Shown here piece by piece: positions 8,912 through 17,510 of a stretch of DNA of 40,943 nt (position 1 is the first letter of the stretch; each line of letters begins with the position of its first letter). The translations under genes were made by a program, and so were the position numbers. This stretch comes from Halobacteriales archaeon QS_8_65_32 (lineage in GTDB: Archaea > Halobacteriota > Halobacteria > Halobacteriales > Halococcaceae): contig PXRY01000051.1 of assembly GCA_003022925.1 (NCBI GenBank), positions 1-40,943 on the forward strand, given 5' to 3'. Below the pieces are notes generated by a model. That model saw nothing but the letters and a program-made list of their open reading frames with translations, did not search any database and was not told the DNA's origin.

Positions 8912-10258
8912 ATGGGCTTGTTCGACCGCCTGCGCGGCAACGGCGACGGTCCTCGCGTCGCCTTTTTCGGCATCGACGGGGTCCCCTATAGCCTCATCGA
9001 GGACAACCCCGAGACCTTCCCGAACCTCTACGACATGGGAACGGCGGGGTCGGCGGGCGCGATCGACTCGATCGTCCCCCCCGAATCGAGCGCCTGCTGG
9101 CCCTCGCTCACGACGGGTCGCAACCCTGGCGAGACCGGGGTCTATGGCTTTCAGGACCGGGAGAACGGCTCGTACGACACCTACGTCCCGATGGGCCGGG
9201 ACGTCCAAGCTACTCGGGTCTGGGATCGCGTCCAGGAGGACAACCGATCGGCGACGGTGATGAACGTGCCTGTCACGTTCCCGCCCCAACGGGACGTCCA
9301 GCGGATGGTGTCAGGATTCCTCTCGCCCGGGGTCGACGAAGCTGCCTACCCCGACGAGTTCAGGGATTACCTCGGTGGTATCGACTACCGGATCGACGTC
9401 AACGCGAAACTCGGCCACGACGAGGACAAAACCGAATTCGTCGAGGACGCCCACGCCACGATCGAGGGCCGCTACGAGGCCTTCAGTCACTACGTCGAAC
9501 AGGACGACTGGGACCTGCTGTTCGGCGTGTTCATGACCACTGATCGGGTCAACCATTTCCTGTTCGAGGACTACGAACGCGACGGCGAGTACAACGAGGA
9601 GTTCCTCGAGTTTTACGCGACGGTCGACGAGTACCTCGGCGAACTGCGCGAACAGCTCGCCGACGACGTAACGATGGTCGTTGCGAGCGATCACGGCTTC
9701 ACGACGCTCGATCACGAGGTCCACTGCAACGCCTGGCTCGAAGAGGAGGGCTGGCTCTCCTACGACGGCGACGACCACTCCGAACTCGGCGACATCGCGG
9801 AGGAGACCGAAGCGTACTCGCTCATCCCTGGCCGGTTCTATCTCAACTTAGAAGGCCGAGAGCCGCGCGGCAGCGTCCCCGCCGAGGAGTACGAGGACAG
9901 ACGCGACGAACTGAAAGCGGCACTCGAGGACTTCGAAGGCCCGAACGGCGAGGCGGTCTGTGAACGGGTCGTCGAGAAGGAGGAAGCCTTTGGGGGAGCC
10001 CACGACGACATCGCCCCTGACTTAGTGGCGATCCCGTCGCACGGGTTCGACCTCAAATCCGGGTTCAAGGGCCACGAGGCGGTCTTCGGCACCGGCCCGC
10101 GAAACGGGATGCACAGCTTCGACAATGCGGCCCTGTTGATCGACGACGGAGCGACGGTCCGCGAGGACGTCGATCTGCTCGATATCGCACCGACGATCCT
10201 CGATCTCATGGAGATCGACTACGAGCGCGGCGAGTTCGACGGCCGGTCGCTGGCGTAA
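8912..10258 (+). CDS. alkaline phosphatase superfamily phosphodiesterase/nucleotide pyrophosphatase
   Basis: A 448-residue member of the type I phosphodiesterase/nucleotide pyrophosphatase branch of the alkaline phosphatase superfamily. The metal-binding GIDGVPY motif is at residues 20-26 (D22). The nucleophile loop is PPESSACWPSLTTGRNPG, where S59 occupies the place of the usual Thr or Ser nucleophile. The second metal site shows as ASDHGFTT and a His near the C-terminus as RNGMHSFDNA. There is no signal peptide, so it is probably cytoplasmic. The ATG at 8912 fits better than a TTG at 8885. The substrate cannot be told from the sequence. Confidence 0.85.
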   Translation: MGLFDRLRGNGDGPRVAFFGIDGVPYSLIEDNPETFPNLYDMGTAGSAGAIDSIVPPESSACWPSLTTGRNPGETGVYGFQDRENGSYDTYVPMGRDVQATRVWDRVQEDNRSATVMNVPVTFPPQRDVQRMVSGFLSPGVDEAAYPDEFRDYLGGIDYRIDVNAKLGHDEDKTEFVEDAHATIEGRYEAFSHYVEQDDWDLLFGVFMTTDRVNHFLFEDYERDGEYNEEFLEFYATVDEYLGELREQLADDVTMVVASDHGFTTLDHEVHCNAWLEEEGWLSYDGDDHSELGDIAEETEAYSLIPGRFYLNLEGREPRGSVPAEEYEDRRDELKAALEDFEGPNGEAVCERVVEKEEAFGGAHDDIAPDLVAIPSHGFDLKSGFKGHEAVFGTGPRNGMHSFDNAALLIDDGATVREDVDLLDIAPTILDLMEIDYERGEFDGRSLA

Positions 10259-10270
10259 TGCCCTCCGGTC

Positions 10271-10326
10271 GACGGTCGGTGGTCAGTCGTTAGTCGTCGA
10301 TCATCGACCATCGGTCCCCGGTCGTC
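10271..10326. repeat. degenerate heptanucleotide tandem array (GGTCGTC type)
   Basis: Eight consecutive 7-base units follow the consensus GGTCGTC with one to three changes each, ending in GTC, ATC or CCC. The array lies just after the phosphodiesterase stop codon. The complement of the unit is a circular permutation of the unit in the array at 24990-25045. Confidence 0.4.
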
Positions 10327-10415
10327 CGTTCTGCAGTCCCGGTCCCATTCCGTCTCGGCGCTTCGAGCTTTGGGGCGTATACCCCCGTTCTGCCCTCGTG
10401 TTCGATAGTGGGGTA

Positions 10416-10422
10416 GTTTAAC
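10416..10422 (+). promoter_or_regulatory. TATA box of universal stress protein gene
   Basis: GTTTAAC, centred 28 bases before the ATG at 10447: the standard spacing for a leaderless haloarchaeal transcript. It supports ATG 10447 over the TTG at 10438. Confidence 0.6.
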
Positions 10423-10446
10423 AAGCGTCGGGGTTCGTTGGCCGGC

Positions 10447-10854
10447 ATGACCATCCTGACGGCGATCGACAAGGACCCGGGCTGTGAGGGAGTCGTCTCC
10501 ACAGCCCAGGAACTGGCGACGGGCTTAGGGAGGGAACTGATCGTGTTACACGTCGTCCCAGAGAGCGAGAACGTAGCGAACGCACGGGAGGGAGTAGAGC
10601 GGATCGTCAGCGACGCCGTCGGCGACACCGACGGGGTAACGCTACAAGTCGTCTCCGAACGGGCGAGACGCGACGCGCCGACCGGCCGGACGGCCGGTCA
10701 CGTTCTCGACGTAGCCGAGGACCTCGATCCGGACTACATCGTCATCGGATCGCGGAAACGCACCCCTCTCGGAAAAGTGTTGCTCGGCAGCGTCTCCCAG
10801 CTGGTGTTGACCAACGCCGACGTCCCGGTCGTTACCGTCGAACAGACGACCTGA
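10447..10854 (+). CDS. universal stress protein (UspA family)
   Basis: A single-domain UspA protein of 135 residues with an alpha/beta nucleotide-binding fold. It begins MTILTAIDKDPGCEGVV and ends with the ATP-binding motif GSRKRTPLGKVLLGSVSQLV followed by DVPVVTV. The glycine pattern (G-x2-G-x9-G-S type) suggests it binds ATP. Haloarchaea carry many such proteins and the specific role is unknown. It has its own promoter and no operon partner. Confidence 0.93.
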   Translation: MTILTAIDKDPGCEGVVSTAQELATGLGRELIVLHVVPESENVANAREGVERIVSDAVGDTDGVTLQVVSERARRDAPTGRTAGHVLDVAEDLDPDYIVIGSRKRTPLGKVLLGSVSQLVLTNADVPVVTVEQTT

Positions 10855-11477
10855 CCGCAGGCGACGACGGTATCGAAGCCAGTGTCGATCGCAACCGCGA
10901 CCGGAGTCCGCCGAACTCGCCCGCTACCGGGGTTACCGCTCGCATATGGTCGAGTGTCGAGTGGCGACGACCCGACAGCCTCACTCCGAGCGTTCCCGCT
11001 TCAAACGGACGTACACCGAGGACGGAACGGAGTCGAACGAGATCGTGAGCAACAACGGGAGGATAATCGCCGCGACGATCATCCCTCCTGCCGGCGGCCC
11101 GGCATGGACCGTCGCCGCCACGGCACAGAGGCTTGCACGGAGCACTACCCCGAATAGCGACGATCCGTGTAGAACGCTCCGTCGAACGTTCCCCGTTCGT
11201 GTTCACCCTCCCGTTCTCGTTCCCTTAGACCGCTGGCGTGCCGATCCTGCGTCGTTGGCATCTCCGTCAGTTATCGACGCAATGGAGGCTTAGGGTATCG
11301 GACGAACGAAGAACGAACTGGACGATCGAGTCCACCATTGCCGTTTTCGCTCCGATCGCGCAGTTCCATCCGTCGTAATTTCGCTTTGCCCGACGTGTCG
11401 GCGTCGCCTTCTATCGGCGGTCGGCATGCCCTCGTACCGACGCTGTCCCCGCCTTGACGGTCACCCGGTGTCGGCGC
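10855..11477. other. spacer with at most a remnant small gene
   Basis: About 620 bases between the universal stress gene and a small membrane gene. The only stretch with coding character is the minus-strand piece at 10981-11145, listed separately. The rest shows no conserved-looking frame and no hairpin element. Confidence 0.4.
10981..11145 (-). CDS. possible small membrane protein or gene remnant
   Basis: The minus strand reads a short hydrophobic protein ending in a charged tail: VLRASLCAVAATVHAGPP, then GGMIVAAIILPLLLTISFD, then VYVRLKRERSE and a stop. Two membrane helices with a basic C-terminus are plausible for a small haloarchaeal membrane protein. The frame is closed by a TGA at 11203-11205, and only a GTG at 11145 starts it. 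A GTG at 11206 begins a different frame that would join it by a one-base shift, so this may be the end of a decayed gene. No family is recognised. Confidence 0.3.
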   Translation of the reverse strand: MLRASLCAVAATVHAGPPAGGMIVAAIILPLLLTISFDSVPSSVYVRLKRERSE

Positions 11478-11696
11478 TCACTCGCCTCCCTGGCCGAGCG
11501 TTGCCGTGTAAGATCGGTGGAGCCGATAGAACAACTGCATGCCGACGATCCAGCCGACGACGCCGTAGATCGCGTACCCGACCGCCGGCAGATCCGCGTA
11601 GAACGTGAGGGCCGCGCCGACGAGTAAGTACGCGGCGACGAACGCGAGGAGGATCCGAATCCCCCGGGGCGAGACTTGCTGGCGCGGATCGGCCAT
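11478..11696 (-). CDS. small two-helix membrane protein, conserved haloarchaeal type
   Basis: A 72-residue protein with two membrane helices (IRILLAFVAAYLLVGAALTFY and VGYAIYGVVGWIVGMQLFY) and short basic ends. It starts with ATG at 11696. The composition and clean boundaries support a real gene, but no function can be assigned. It lies alone between a low-coding spacer and the divergent transporter region. Confidence 0.65.
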   Translation of the reverse strand: MADPRQQVSPRGIRILLAFVAAYLLVGAALTFYADLPAVGYAIYGVVGWIVGMQLFYRLHRSYTATLGQGGE

Positions 11697-12026
11697 GAAT
11701 CACTGTCGTCGAGACGGGTAATCAACGCTTCGCCGACCCGAACCGGTCATCGGCACGGCCATGACCTGTCGATCGCGTGATTGGAAGACGCAAAAGATGC
11801 GGGTTTCCCATTATTATACATGTTGGACATCCGTTCACCAATGTGGTCATGATACAGACCGTGAGACGCCGTCGCCGGGACGCCTGCCGGCGACGGCGCG
11901 TTCGGTTCCCGTCGAACCCGGCGCGGGACGACACGACCGGCGATTCGGCGGGACGTGCGGATCGAGTGGCAACCGGCGACTTCGAGTTCCCCACGGACCG
12001 GGTTACCGTCCCTGAGGCGACTTGAC
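11697..12026. other. divergent spacer before the Nramp-like gene
   Basis: A strong AT-rich promoter-like segment, TTATTATACATG, sits at 11811-11822, unusual in this GC-rich DNA. It probably drives the transporter gene, leaving a leader of about 180 bases, or it drives the short frame at 11849-12025 first. Confidence 0.4.
11849..12025 (+). CDS. possible short leader ORF before the Nramp-like gene
   Basis: An ATG at 11849 opens a 58-codon frame that stops one base before the transporter ATG. The first half is Arg-rich and could be random. The end (DFEFPTDRVTVPEAT) looks like real coding sequence. The TATA-like segment about 30 bases upstream and the tight spacing to the next start would fit translational coupling. 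No similarity is recognised. Confidence 0.25.
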   Translation: MIQTVRRRRRDACRRRRVRFPSNPARDDTTGDSAGRADRVATGDFEFPTDRVTVPEAT

Positions 12027-13436
12027 ATGGGCACGGGAACGGGCACCGAGGCGGACGCGGAGGCGGTGAGCGGCGCGAGCGGGGTGACCGGCAGCACCGA
12101 GGACTTCAGGATATCCGAGCCGCCCGAGACGTTCAGAGGCTTTTTCGACTACATGGGGCCGGCATGGGTCTTCACCGCCTCTCAGATCGGCGGCGGCGAG
12201 GTCCTGAGCGTCCCCCTCGGCGGTGCGTACCTCGGCATGGAAGGTATCTGGCTCATTCCGCTGATCACCTTTACGAAGATCTTCGGGCAGTACTTCCTCG
12301 TACGCTACGGGGTAATGAGCGGGGACACCTTCCTCAACGCGCTGTTCGAACAGCCGTGGTGGCTGAAGTGGATCTTCTATTACGTCTTTCTCGGCGGCCT
12401 CATCTACGCGATCGGGTTGTCCGGTCACTTAGGTGAGACCGCCGGTGCCTTCCAGGAGTTGGTTCCCATCTCGACTGCCGTCTGGATGGTCGTGACCGTC
12501 CTGTTGGGACTGAGCGTCGTCCTGATGCGTTCGTACGCTCTCTTAGAGAAGATCTCGACGGTGCTGTTATGGGTCTTTCTCCTGATGGTCGCGGCGGTCT
12601 CGATCGCCACTGCCGGTCAGTGGTCGAGCAGCCTCGTTGAGGGGCTCACCCCGAGCGTGCCCGGGAACGTCCCCGGCCTGGGCGTTGGCGGGATCGCCTT
12701 CGTCCTGACGATGTTCGGTTGGATCGGGGCCGGCTTCGGGCCGACGGTCTCGTACGTTTGGTTCGCGAAGGACAAGATCATGGGGATGTTCGAACCCGTG
12801 GACAACGGCACCGAGATCACGAAAAAGGACCTCACCGCTCAGGAGATAGAGCACCTCAAAGGGTGGGGGGACATCGTCTTCTGGCAGAACGTCATCTCGG
12901 CGACGATCCTTGCGGTGTTTTCATTTTTCATGTGGACCGCGGCCGCCGCGACGCTTCACGCGAACGGAGTGCGCCCCGACGGCTTCAGCGTCGTCCCGCA
13001 GATGGCAGGTATCTTCACCCAGGTCTACGGTGAGTGGTCGGCGGTGATCTTCTTACTAGCCGTGATGTTCGCGCTGTTCTCGACGCTGATCGGGCCGCTG
13101 TACGGCATGTCCCGGCTCTGGGAGGACTCGTTTGCCCTCCACGGCGTCTTCGAGAACTACGACGTCCAGCGCGAGACCGTCTTCCGGGGAACGGTAGTCC
13201 TGTTCGCGGTGATCCCGCTAGCGCTCAACTTACTGATCGAAGCTCCCCTATTCCTGTTTGCGATCTCGGGCATCCTGTTCGCGCCCGCGGTCGGGTTGAT
13301 GTACCTCGCCGTAATCTACATGTCCTACACCGACTTCGAGCAGCGATCGCTCGTCCCCGAGCGGACGTGGGCGGTCGCGTTGGGCGTGTTCGCCGGTGTG
13401 GTCATGGTTGTGGTCGGATTCTTCGAGGTACTGTAA
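12027..13436 (+). CDS. Nramp-related membrane transporter lacking the DPGN motif
   Basis: A 469-residue protein with about 11 membrane helices and an Nramp-like layout. A hydrophilic N-terminus of about 35 residues precedes FFDYMGPAWVFTASQIGGGEVLSVPLG. In true Nramp metal importers the first helix carries DPGN, whose Asp and Asn bind Mn2+ or Fe2+; here that place reads IGGGE (residues 54-58). Helix six likewise lacks the usual metal-binding Met region (FVLTMFGWIGAGFGP). It is better called Nramp-related than a Mn/Fe importer. I used the ATG at 12027, and the longer frame upstream is not conserved-looking. Confidence 0.8.
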   Translation: MGTGTGTEADAEAVSGASGVTGSTEDFRISEPPETFRGFFDYMGPAWVFTASQIGGGEVLSVPLGGAYLGMEGIWLIPLITFTKIFGQYFLVRYGVMSGDTFLNALFEQPWWLKWIFYYVFLGGLIYAIGLSGHLGETAGAFQELVPISTAVWMVVTVLLGLSVVLMRSYALLEKISTVLLWVFLLMVAAVSIATAGQWSSSLVEGLTPSVPGNVPGLGVGGIAFVLTMFGWIGAGFGPTVSYVWFAKDKIMGMFEPVDNGTEITKKDLTAQEIEHLKGWGDIVFWQNVISATILAVFSFFMWTAAAATLHANGVRPDGFSVVPQMAGIFTQVYGEWSAVIFLLAVMFALFSTLIGPLYGMSRLWEDSFALHGVFENYDVQRETVFRGTVVLFAVIPLALNLLIEAPLFLFAISGILFAPAVGLMYLAVIYMSYTDFEQRSLVPERTWAVALGVFAGVVMVVVGFFEVL

Positions 13437-13651
13437 GCCCGGCTGCACCCAGTTTCGCGATCGCTCGGCTTTTCGACGGTCGGTTCTTCAGCACTCGGTT
13501 TTCCGACGTCCGCTCGCTGGCACCGTGGGTTCGGCTCGCCTCCGACCCGAGCGCGACTCGTGAGTCGAGCCGAGACGGGAGACGGGACCGGGAAGCCGAG
13601 CGAAAAGGGGACGAACGCGACCGACCCGATCGGACGGTCGCGGGTCGGGAG

Positions 13652-15067
13652 TCAGGATCTGGCGGCCTCAAGAGTGAGACGTCGCTCGGCGCGCCCGACG
13701 ACCTGCCGGACCTCCGGGACGGCGTCGATGTTCGCCGAGATGGAGGTGATTCCCTTTTCGACCAGAAAGCGCGCCATCTCGGGTTTCGAACCGGCCTGCC
13801 CGGTGATCGTCGTATCGACGCCGTGGGTACGACAGGTCTCGATGACCTCGCCCATCGCCTCGAGAACTGTCGGATGCATCTCGTCGAAGCGATCGGCGAT
13901 CGCCCCGTTGTTGCGATCGACCGCCAACATGAACTGGACGATGTCGTTGGTCCCGAGCGCAGCGAAGTCGATCCCACACTCTGCGATCTCCTTGACGTTG
14001 CGAATGCTTGCGGGCGTCTCGATCATCGCGCCCCATCGGCGTTTCTCGGGGTCGATACCGACGTCCGCCATGAGGTCGCGCGCGCCGAGAACGTCCGTGG
14101 GGTCGTTCGGCAGCGGGAACATGACTTCGACGTTGTCGTAGCCCGTGTCGTGCAGCCGCTTGAACGCCCGGAGTTCGAGCTTGCAGAGTTCGGGTTCTTT
14201 GAGGCTCCGGCGGATCCCCCGATAGCCTAACATCGGGTTGTGCTCGTGGGGTTCTTCCTCGCCGCCGATCAGTTCGGCGAGTTCGTCCGTCGGCGCGTCG
14301 AGCGTGCGCGCGCGGACGGGCCGGGGGTGAAACGCTTCTGCCACCGTTTCGATCTCCGCTGCGATCTCCTCGACGAACGCCTCCTCGCCGTGGTCCTCGA
14401 CGTAGCGTTTGGGGGTCTTGTTCGTCGCAAGCAGGATGTGTTCGAGCCGAAGCAACGCAACCCCGTCCGCGCCGGTCGCCGCGGCCCGCTCTGCGGCGTC
14501 GGGGATCGAGACGTTGACTTTCACCTGTGTCGCCGTCAGCGGGGCGAGCGTCGACCCCGATCCGTTTTCCCCCCCGTCGACTCCCGCTCCCGTTTGTACG
14601 TCTTCGCTTCCCGTCCCCGCGTTCGATCCGCTGGCACCCGCGCGGACGGTGCCTCTCTGCCCGTCGAGCGTGATCGCCCGGCCGTCGGCGAGCACGTCGG
14701 TAGCGTCGCCGGTTCCCACCACGGCGGGTACGCCGAGCTCCCGGGAGACGATCGCCGCGTGGCTGGTGATCCCTCCTTCGTCGGTGACGATGCCCGCGGC
14801 GCGTTTCATCGCCGGGACCATTTCGGGGGTGGTCATCCCGGTGACGATGACGTCGCCCTCGTCGACCCCGTCGGTCTCGGCCGTGTCGGCGACGATCCGA
14901 ACAGTACCGGAAGCGATCCCGGGGCTCGCGCCGTGGCCCGACGCGAGCGTCTCGCCGTCGGCGGGCGTCGAGCCTTCTTCCGCCTCACTTCCGGTAGTTC
15001 CGTCGGTCGCCTCGCGGTCGTCGCTTTCCTCGCCCGTCTCGGTCGTCGTGTCGTCCGGTTTGCTCAC
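13652..15067 (-). CDS. PEP synthase C-terminal half: phosphohistidine plus PEP-binding barrel, catalytic Cys replaced
   Basis: A 471-residue protein matching only the last two domains of phosphoenolpyruvate synthase. Residues 1-40 are an acidic Thr/Glu tail. About 43-145 form the swivelling phosphohistidine domain (TDEGGITSHAAIVSRELG, H103 as phosphate acceptor). A Gly/Ser/Asn linker spans about 145-175. The rest is the PEP-binding TIM barrel (NPMLGYRGIRRSL, GAMIETPAS, ALGTNDIVQ). The N-terminal ATP-grasp domain is absent. The catalytic Cys that protonates enolpyruvate in ICGQA of PEP synthases is Thr here (ITGQAG, T422, codon ACC). It starts nine bases after the GAPDH stop and so forms an operon with it. 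It may be a phosphotransfer partner, a regulator or a non-standard enzyme. Confidence 0.8.
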   Translation of the reverse strand: MSKPDDTTTETGEESDDREATDGTTGSEAEEGSTPADGETLASGHGASPGIASGTVRIVADTAETDGVDEGDVIVTGMTTPEMVPAMKRAAGIVTDEGGITSHAAIVSRELGVPAVVGTGDATDVLADGRAITLDGQRGTVRAGASGSNAGTGSEDVQTGAGVDGGENGSGSTLAPLTATQVKVNVSIPDAAERAAATGADGVALLRLEHILLATNKTPKRYVEDHGEEAFVEEIAAEIETVAEAFHPRPVRARTLDAPTDELAELIGGEEEPHEHNPMLGYRGIRRSLKEPELCKLELRAFKRLHDTGYDNVEVMFPLPNDPTDVLGARDLMADVGIDPEKRRWGAMIETPASIRNVKEIAECGIDFAALGTNDIVQFMLAVDRNNGAIADRFDEMHPTVLEAMGEVIETCRTHGVDTTITGQAGSKPEMARFLVEKGITSISANIDAVPEVRQVVGRAERRLTLEAARS

Positions 15068-15076
15068 GGGAATCCC

Positions 15077-16069
15077 TCAGACGGTGTCGATACCCAGGGC
15101 CTCGTTCGTCCGTTCGATGCTTTCGGCGGCGTCTGCGGTCCCGGCGATCGCACGGATCGCGTCTACGTTCTCGGGGACGACGTCGCTCTCGCGGTGGATC
15201 GACTGGAACAACGAGAGGTGCTCGTCGTTCGTCGTGATCGACTCGCCCCAGATCTGGTTTTCGTACAGGTTCATCCGGTCCCGGCCGCGATCGAGCGCGT
15301 ACTCCTGGAGGTCCCAGCCGGACTCGATCCCCAACTGCTCGGGGATGACGTGGATACGCGACTGCTCGGAGAGGAGATCACGCACCGCCGCGGCGTCAGG
15401 GGAGTCATTCAGAGTGACGGTGAGGCTGTGGACGTGGTGGCGGATCGTCGGCACCTTCATGCCCATCGTTTGAATTTCGCCGATCTCGGGGAGCACTTCC
15501 AAGGCGTCCGGACCGTGGTGGGAGGGAAGCGTGGTGGGATCGGGCTTGATGACCGCGTGGTCGCCCCGACAGCGCACGAGCGTGACGTCCGCGCGCTCGA
15601 TACCGTACGCCTCGATGAGCGGGGCGAAGGTCCGATTGAGCCCCGTCGTGTTACAGGAGACGATTCGGACGTACTGCTGGCCAATGGCCTCCTCGTAGTT
15701 CGCAGGCGCGGTGAAACTCGTCTCGGCGACCTCGGCCGATTCGCCGCCCTGGAAGATCGCGGGCGTGTCGTGCTCCGCGTAGACCGGCCGGTACTGTGCA
15801 CCCATCCCCGCCGGCGTGGCGTCGACGACGATCTCGCTGTCGGCGATCAGGTCCTCGACGACGCCCGCCGCCGGGATCGACGCCGCCTCGAAGTCGTCGT
15901 GGCGCTCCTCGGGAGCGTAGACGGCGTATCCGCGGCGACGGGCCGCGTCGGCCGTGTGGTTCGGCCGCGACTTCGAGACGCCGACGAGTTCCATGTCGGG
16001 CATCTCGGCGACCGCGTCGGCGACGCGCTTGCCGATCGTTCCGTATCCGTTGACACCGATCCGTAGCAT
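15077..16069 (-). CDS. gap: type II glyceraldehyde-3-phosphate dehydrogenase
   Basis: Archaeal-type GAPDH that converts glyceraldehyde-3-phosphate, phosphate and NAD(P)+ to 1,3-bisphosphoglycerate and works in glycolysis or gluconeogenesis. The 330-residue protein has the Rossmann motif GVNGYGTIG (5-13) and the catalytic Cys in VSCNTTGLNR (C139), followed by RCRGDHAVIKPDP of the archaeal form. The start is ATG at 16069, and a TATA-like GTATAGG lies about 35 bases upstream on the minus strand. Haloarchaea often carry this type for gluconeogenesis beside a bacterial-type enzyme for glycolysis. Pairing with a PEP-synthase-like gene fits a gluconeogenic role, though that role is inferred. Confidence 0.93.
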   Translation of the reverse strand: MLRIGVNGYGTIGKRVADAVAEMPDMELVGVSKSRPNHTADAARRRGYAVYAPEERHDDFEAASIPAAGVVEDLIADSEIVVDATPAGMGAQYRPVYAEHDTPAIFQGGESAEVAETSFTAPANYEEAIGQQYVRIVSCNTTGLNRTFAPLIEAYGIERADVTLVRCRGDHAVIKPDPTTLPSHHGPDALEVLPEIGEIQTMGMKVPTIRHHVHSLTVTLNDSPDAAAVRDLLSEQSRIHVIPEQLGIESGWDLQEYALDRGRDRMNLYENQIWGESITTNDEHLSLFQSIHRESDVVPENVDAIRAIAGTADAAESIERTNEALGIDTV

Positions 16070-16219
16070 GTGCGCTCCGACGGACGGCTGTTGCCGACCT
16101 ATACATGTGGACTAGCGCATATTTTGCATGATCTATGACCAGCGACATACCGTGGAACCGTCCGCCCGCAATCGGATGGAGGGGACGTCGGTATCGGTCG
16201 TCGGTTTCCTCAACGCGTC

Positions 16220-16226
16220 GTTTATG
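16220..16226 (+). promoter_or_regulatory. TATA box of the 97-residue protein gene
   Basis: GTTTATG, about 28 bases before the ATG at 16252, at leaderless spacing. Confidence 0.5.
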
Positions 16227-16251
16227 ACTCGGGCGGTCGAAGCGTGTCAGT

Positions 16252-16545
16252 ATGACGCTCTCGGACGCCGAACGTAAGGACTTGGAGAACCTCCGGCTCC
16301 GACTCCGGACGATGAGCGGGATCGAGAAGCTAGAGGCGATCGAGAACGACGAGTGGGACGAGGCAGAAACCACGGAAGCGATCGGCAAAAGCGTCGCGTA
16401 TGGCACCGCCGCCGATCACCTCGCAGCGGTCTTGGAAGGAAGCTACGAACGAATGGACGTTCACGAAACCATCGAGGACCTCCCCCAACAGTGGACGCTC
16501 AACCTGCTTCGATACGCCGCGTACTCCGAACGCGGCGAGGACTGA
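16252..16545 (+). CDS. conserved hypothetical acidic protein
   Basis: A 97-residue acidic, probably all-helical cytoplasmic protein (DAERKDLENLRLRLRTM, ETTEAIGKSVAYGTAADHL, PQQWTLNLLRYAAYSERG). It has its own TATA box and clean ends. It resembles small haloarchaeal proteins of unknown function; I do not recognise a domain. It converges with the hydroxyacyl-CoA dehydrogenase gene. Confidence 0.75.
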   Translation: MTLSDAERKDLENLRLRLRTMSGIEKLEAIENDEWDEAETTEAIGKSVAYGTAADHLAAVLEGSYERMDVHETIEDLPQQWTLNLLRYAAYSERGED

Positions 16546-16652
16546 TTCGACGGCAGCTACACGAGCGCCAACTTACCGGCCGTCCCCCGACGAGTGTCCA
16601 TGAGCGCCGTTGACGCGAACGAGGGAAACGGGGACGCCAGCAAAGGCAGGTG

Positions 16653-17510
16653 TCAGTGCTCGTAAAAACCTCGGCCCGTCTTCGTCCCGAGGTCGCCGGC
16701 TTCGACCTTTCGCTTGAGCAGATACGCCGGCTGGTAGCGATCGCCGAGTTCCTCGTGCAGCGTCTCGGTGGCGTCGAGACAGACGTCGAGGCCGATGTGG
16801 TCGGCGAGTTCCAAGGGACCCATCGGGACGTTCGTCCCCAGTTTCATCCCGCGGTCGATGTCCGTGGCGGAGGCGACGCCTTCGTCGAGCGCGCGAACCC
16901 CCTCGTTGATCCAGGGCATAAGGATCCGATTGGTGACGAAGCCGGGTTTGTCGTCGACCTCCCAGGTCTCCTTGCCCAACTCTTCGGCGAAGGCGTGGGC
17001 GAGCTTGCGCGTCCCGTTAGCGGTGTGTTCCCCGACGACCACCTCGACGCCGCTCATTACGGGTACCGGGTTCATGAAGTGAAGGCCGACCACCTGTTGA
17101 GGCCGATCGGTCGCACTCGCGATCGAGGTCACCGAGAGCGTGCTCGTGTTCGTCGCGAGCACCCCTTCCTCGGCCACGATCTCGTCTACCTCGGCGAAGA
17201 CGTCCCGTTTGACCGCCATGTTCTCGACGGCCGCTTCGATCACTATGTCGCAATCGGCGAGATCGGCGAGGTCGGTGGTGCCGGTGATCCGCTCGCGGGT
17301 CGCCTCGGCTTCCTCGTCGGTCGTCCGGTCGCTCTCGACGAGCCGTTCGAGGCTGGTAGAGATCGCGTCGAAGCCCCGGTCCAAATACTCCGCTTCGATG
17401 TCGCGCATCACCACGTCGTAGCCGCGGTGCGCACAGACCTGGGCGATACCGCTGCCCATCGTCCCTGCACCGACGACGCCGACCATCTCGATATCCGCTA
17501 GTTCGAGCAT
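16653..17510 (-). CDS. 3-hydroxyacyl-CoA dehydrogenase
   Basis: A stand-alone NAD-dependent 3-hydroxyacyl-CoA (or 3-hydroxybutyryl-CoA) dehydrogenase of 285 residues, the third step of fatty-acid beta-oxidation. The NAD-binding motif VGAGTMGSGIAQ begins at residue 13 and is followed by an acidic residue near the end of the second strand. The catalytic region reads VGLHFMNPVPVMSGVEVV with the active-site His, and the C-terminal dimer domain contains GFVTNRILMPWINEG and ends GDLGTKTGRGFYEH. It starts with ATG at 17510. No other beta-oxidation gene is adjacent. Confidence 0.95.
   Translation of the reverse strand: MLELADIEMVGVVGAGTMGSGIAQVCAHRGYDVVMRDIEAEYLDRGFDAISTSLERLVESDRTTDEEAEATRERITGTTDLADLADCDIVIEAAVENMAVKRDVFAEVDEIVAEEGVLATNTSTLSVTSIASATDRPQQVVGLHFMNPVPVMSGVEVVVGEHTANGTRKLAHAFAEELGKETWEVDDKPGFVTNRILMPWINEGVRALDEGVASATDIDRGMKLGTNVPMGPLELADHIGLDVCLDATETLHEELGDRYQPAYLLKRKVEAGDLGTKTGRGFYEH

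Noticed and set aside
13652-15067. PTS enzyme I as an identity for the PEP-synthase-like protein
   Set aside because: The N-terminal HPr-binding helices of enzyme I are missing, and the His-domain and barrel motifs match PEP synthase more closely.
13034-16066. Long open frames on the plus strand opposite the GAPDH and PEP-synthase-like genes (up to about 600 codons)
   Set aside because: They are antisense to well-conserved genes, rich in Arg and His, and show no domain. Long antisense frames are expected in GC-rich DNA.
16600-16665. A 21-codon frame (MSAVDANEG...CQCS) with a possible upstream TTACC
   Set aside because: It is too short, and its end overlaps the hydroxyacyl-CoA dehydrogenase gene. 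The TATA match is weak; chance is likely.
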